A DNA stretch of 64,000 nucleotides. Origin: Chromohalobacter sp. 11-W. Lineage in GTDB: Bacteria; Pseudomonadota; Gammaproteobacteria; Pseudomonadales; Halomonadaceae. The notes under the pieces are model-generated. The model had not been told where the DNA came from. It saw only the letters and a program-made list of their open reading frames with translations, and ran no database searches. Shown in pieces: positions 61,241 through 64,000 of this stretch. How positions within the stretch are numbered: position 1 is the first letter of the stretch; every line of letters starts with the position of its first letter. The stretch lies in NCBI RefSeq assembly GCF_029889905.1, contig NZ_JARANZ010000014.1, positions 1-64,000 on the forward strand, read 5' to 3'. A program made the position numbers and the translations under genes.

Positions 61241-63931
61241 ATGAGCGACGTTGTCAGCAACATTGTCGATGCGGATCCCATTGAAACACGTGAGTGGCTG
61301 GATGCTCTGTCATCGTTGACTCATTGTGAAGGCCAGAATCGAACACGCTTCATGATTCACCGCTTACTCGAGGCGGCTGGTGAAAGCGGGGTGTCGTTCG
61401 AGGGTGGTTTCGCGACGCACCACCGTAACACTATCGGGCCCCAGGAAGAGCCGGATTATCCCGGCGACCTGGCGCTGGAACGCAAGATCCGCTCGGCGGT
61501 GCGCTGGAATAGTGTGGCCATGGTGGTGCGCGCCAATGCCAAAGATAAGAGTCTCGGTGGTCACCTGGCCAGTTATATGTCGAGCTGTACGCTCTACGAA
61601 GTCGGCTTCAATCACTTCTTCCGCGCCGCGTCGAAGGACTTCGACGGTGACCTGATCTATTTCCAGGGACACATCACGCCGGGTATCTATGCACGCTCCT
61701 TCCTTGAAGGGCGTTTGACCGAAGACCAGTTGGATCGCTTTCGCCAGGAAGTTGGAGGCGGGGGATTGTCGTCCTACCCGCATCCCTACCTGATGCCGGA
61801 TTATTGGCAGTTCTCGACCGTATCGATGGGACTCGGGCCGATTCAGGCGATCTACCAGGCGCGGTTGATGAAGTACATGGATAACCGTGGGCTACAACCT
61901 CTCCAGAATCGCAAGGTCTGGGCGTTTCTCGGCGATGGCGAATGCGATGAGCCGGAAACGTTGGGCGCGCTCAATGTGGCGAGTCGGGAGCGGCTGGATA
62001 ACCTGATCTTCGTCATCAATTGCAATCTGCAGCGTCTCGACGGGCCGGTGCGTGGCAACGGCAGTGTCATGAGCGAGCTGGAGCGGACCTTCCGGGGCGC
62101 CGGTTGGAATGTGTTCAAGGTCGTCTGGGGGAGCGCCTGGGATCGACTGCTGAACGATGATCGCAGCGGCCTTTTACAGCGGCGCATGGACGAGGCTGTC
62201 GATGGCGAATATCAGAACTTCAAGGCGCAAGGCGGGGCCTACACGCGCGAACATTTCTTCGGCAAATACGATGAGCTGGCGGAGCAGGTCGCCTCTCTAT
62301 CGGACGAGGAAATCCAGAATCTCATCCGCGGCGGCCACGATCCGGTGAAGGTCCATGCTGCCTATCGAGCCGCCATGGAGGCCGACAATGGCCGACCCAC
62401 CGTGATCCTGGCGCATACCGTGAAGGGCTATGGCATGGGCAGCGATCACGGCGAGGCGGACATGGAAGCTCATAACATCAAGACCATGACGGCTGAGGGC
62501 TTGAAGCAGCTTCGCGATCGTTTTCAGGTGCCGATTACCGACGAGCAATTGCAAGACGGCGGCATGCCGTATTATCGCCCGGCGTCGGATTCTCCCGAGA
62601 TGCGTTATCTACAGGGATGCCGCGAGCGTCTGCATGGTTTCCAGCCCGCGCGGCGCACTCATCACGAGACGCTGCCGATTCCCGAACTCGAAGACAAGCC
62701 ATTCGCTGCTCAATTGAAGGGCACCGGGGCGCGCGAGGTCTCGACCACCATGGCCTTCGTGCGTGTGCTGAGTGGCTTGACCAAGTACAAGCCGCTACGC
62801 GAACGAGTCGTGCCGATTGTTCCGGACGAGGCGCGGACCTTCGGTATGGAAGGCATGTTTCGCCAGCTTGGCATCTATGCGCCGGAAGGCCAGAAATACG
62901 AGCCGGTCGATGCCGGACAGATCATGTTTTATCGCGAGGACCGGGCCGGTCAGATCCTCGAGGAAGGCATCACGGAGTCCGGCGCCATGTCGTCGTGGAT
63001 CGCGGCGGCGACGTCTCATGCGAACCACGGCACGATGTTGATTCCCTTCTACTTCTTTTACGCGATGTTCGGCTTCCAGCGCATCGGTGATCTCGCCTGG
63101 GCCGCTGGCGATATGATGTGCCGGGGCTTCATGGTGGGCGGTACGGCGGGGCGGACCACCATCAACGGTGAAGGGCTTCAGCACCAGGATGGCCATAGTC
63201 ATCTGTTCGCTTCGGTCATTCCCAACTGCCGTACTTACGACCCGACCTATGCCTATGAAATTGCGGTCATCGTGCGCCATGGCTTGCAGGAGATGTATGA
63301 GCGCGGCAAGGACATCTTCTTCTACCTGACAGTGATGAACGAGAACTACCCGCACCCGGCCATGCCCGATGATTGCGAGGAAGGCATCGTGCGCGGCATG
63401 TACCTGTTGCATCCGGGAGAGAGTGACGACGGCAAGCCCCGGGTTCAGCTACTGGGGAGCGGCACGATTCTTCGCGAGGTCGAGGCGGCGGCCGAGATTC
63501 TGCATGACACACATGGTGTGATCGCGGACGTATGGAGCGTGACCAGCTTCAACGAACTGCGTCGCGAAGCACTCGACTATGATCGCCGGCGCTTCCTGGC
63601 CCCGGGGGAGCGGCAAGAGGCACCTTGGGTGATGCGCCAGTTGGCTGAGCGTCAAGGCCCCGTCATCGCGGCTACCGATTCCATCCGCCTGTATGCCGAC
63701 CAGGTCCGCGCCTGGGTGCCGAGCGACTTTCATGTGCTGGGGACCGATGGTTTCGGACGTTCCGACACACGCGAGGCGCTGCGCCGTTTCTTCGAAGTGG
63801 ACCGCTATCACGTAGTTATCTTGACGCTTTGGGCGTTGTCCGAACGTGGCGAGATAGCGCCGCATGTCGTTGCCGAAGCGATGACACAGTACGGCATCGA
63901 TCCTGCCGCGCCTAACCCGCTTGATAGCTGA
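61241..63931 (+). CDS. aceE: Pyruvate dehydrogenase E1 component, homodimeric type
   Basis: 896 residues, close to the 887 of Escherichia coli AceE. The thiamine diphosphate motif runs from GDGECDEPE (about 230) to [15 protein letters not shown] (about 260). The active-site region [20 protein letters not shown] and the C-terminal [20 protein letters not shown] are intact. It decarboxylates pyruvate and acetylates the E2 lipoyl group. A paralogue acting on 2-oxobutyrate (MdeB-like) is an alternative, as a LysR gene rather than pdhR lies upstream. Confidence 0.93.
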   Translation: MSDVVSNIVDADPIETREWLDALSSLTHCEGQNRTRFMIHRLLEAAGESGVSFEGGFATHHRNTIGPQEEPDYPGDLALERKIRSAVRWNSVAMVVRANAKDKSLGGHLASYMSSCTLYEVGFNHFFRAASKDFDGDLIYFQGHITPGIYARSFLEGRLTEDQLDRFRQEVGGGGLSSYPHPYLMPDYWQFSTVSMGLGPIQAIYQARLMKYMDNRGLQPLQNRKVWAFLGDGECDEPETLGALNVASRERLDNLIFVINCNLQRLDGPVRGNGSVMSELERTFRGAGWNVFKVVWGSAWDRLLNDDRSGLLQRRMDEAVDGEYQNFKAQGGAYTREHFFGKYDELAEQVASLSDEEIQNLIRGGHDPVKVHAAYRAAMEADNGRPTVILAHTVKGYGMGSDHGEADMEAHNIKTMTAEGLKQLRDRFQVPITDEQLQDGGMPYYRPASDSPEMRYLQGCRERLHGFQPARRTHHETLPIPELEDKPFAAQLKGTGAREVSTTMAFVRVLSGLTKYKPLRERVVPIVPDEARTFGMEGMFRQLGIYAPEGQKYEPVDAGQIMFYREDRAGQILEEGITESGAMSSWIAAATSHANHGTMLIPFYFFYAMFGFQRIGDLAWAAGDMMCRGFMVGGTAGRTTINGEGLQHQDGHSHLFASVIPNCRTYDPTYAYEIAVIVRHGLQEMYERGKDIFFYLTVMNENYPHPAMPDDCEEGIVRGMYLLHPGESDDGKPRVQLLGSGTILREVEAAAEILHDTHGVIADVWSVTSFNELRREALDYDRRRFLAPGERQEAPWVMRQLAERQGPVIAATDSIRLYADQVRAWVPSDFHVLGTDGFGRSDTREALRRFFEVDRYHVVILTLWALSERGEIAPHVVAEAMTQYGIDPAAPNPLDS

Positions 63932-63992
63932 GGCGCGCCTGAGTATGAGCCCACGTGACGTGAAAGCGGATTAAAGGACGAGGAGCGCTACA

Positions 63993-64000
63993 GTGCGTAA
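63993..64000 (+). CDS. Possible start of the next gene, cut by the window edge
   Basis: AGGAG at about 63980-63984 is followed 9 bases later by GTG CGT AA. Spacing fits a start codon for a gene downstream of aceE, where an E2 (aceF) gene is often found, but too few bases are present to identify it. Confidence 0.3.

Overview
The window is about 60% GC, densely coded on both strands, and looks like chromosome from a halophilic gammaproteobacterium of the Halomonas group. This placement is an inference from gene content: two TRAP transporter operons, an NhaC-type antiporter inside a polyamine cluster, a homodimeric AceE, MscS, DUF808 and DUF2252 proteins, and many GntR/LysR regulators. No rRNA, tRNA or CRISPR array was seen. 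The strand changes often, and ordinary metabolic islands alternate with short, decayed, toxin-rich accessory patches.

Layout. 1-1100: AT-richer debris with two overlapping tiny ORFs, a broken transposase orfA and a decayed copy of the 3' end of the MFS gene that lies 2 kb further on. 1.1-2.8 kb: HipBA system 1. 2.9-6.7 kb: MFS exporter divergent from an XRE/MmyB-type regulator, a cold-shock gene with a strong terminator, and a DUF808 membrane protein. 6.8-7.4 kb: relics of a RhuM-family gene and an alpha/beta hydrolase. 7.5-10.3 kb: MarR regulator divergent from a DsbA/FrnE-like oxidoreductase, a pair of SMR exporters and a deaminase, with four related operator-like motifs between them. 10.4-12.5 kb: NYN-domain cassette copy 1, a frameshifted zeta toxin with two overlapping micro-genes, and an NYN relic. 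12.5-17.5 kb: RidA/LysR, DUF1348-TetR with a clear operator, AraC/TauE, and more relics.

17.9-26.1 kb is a catabolic island: GMC oxidase, aldehyde dehydrogenase and a TRAP transporter in one operon, divergent from a GntR regulator coupled to an enolase-superfamily enzyme, with a perfect palindrome between them. After a DUF202 pair, 27.3-31.4 kb is a second TRAP operon (FadR-type regulator, DctPQM, RpiB-like isomerase). It is followed directly by NYN copy 2 and an intact RhuM-Fic/Doc fusion gene. 33.2-35.0 kb carries a PAAR-tipped candidate type VI effector with an overlapping three-helix membrane protein as its likely immunity partner. 35.7-41.3 kb: two glutathione transferases, a lipoprotein, LysR, a GFA protein and DUF2252. 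41.4-46.2 kb: CoA-transferase and AcuI-like reductase, divergent and separated by twelve perfect pentanucleotide repeats, plus a frameshifted flavoprotein, a tautomerase and a LysR gene. 46.2-50.0 kb: sorbosone dehydrogenase, DUF2231 and MscS. 50.1-56.5 kb: a puu-like polyamine operon (GntR, PuuA, PuuB, NhaC-like carrier, second oxidase). 56.5-58.2 kb: HipBA system 2 with three evenly spaced operators. 58.2-64 kb: DAO-type oxidase, Nudix, LysR and aceE.

The most unusual feature is a dispersed NYN-nuclease-domain repeat: two nearly identical full cassettes and four relics, mostly in gene gaps. One cassette sits directly upstream of the intact RhuM-Fic gene, and that gene has its own internally deleted relic 15 kb away. 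Together with two HipBA loci, the zeta remnant and the PAAR pair, this makes the window a zone of repeated gain, copying and decay of conflict genes.
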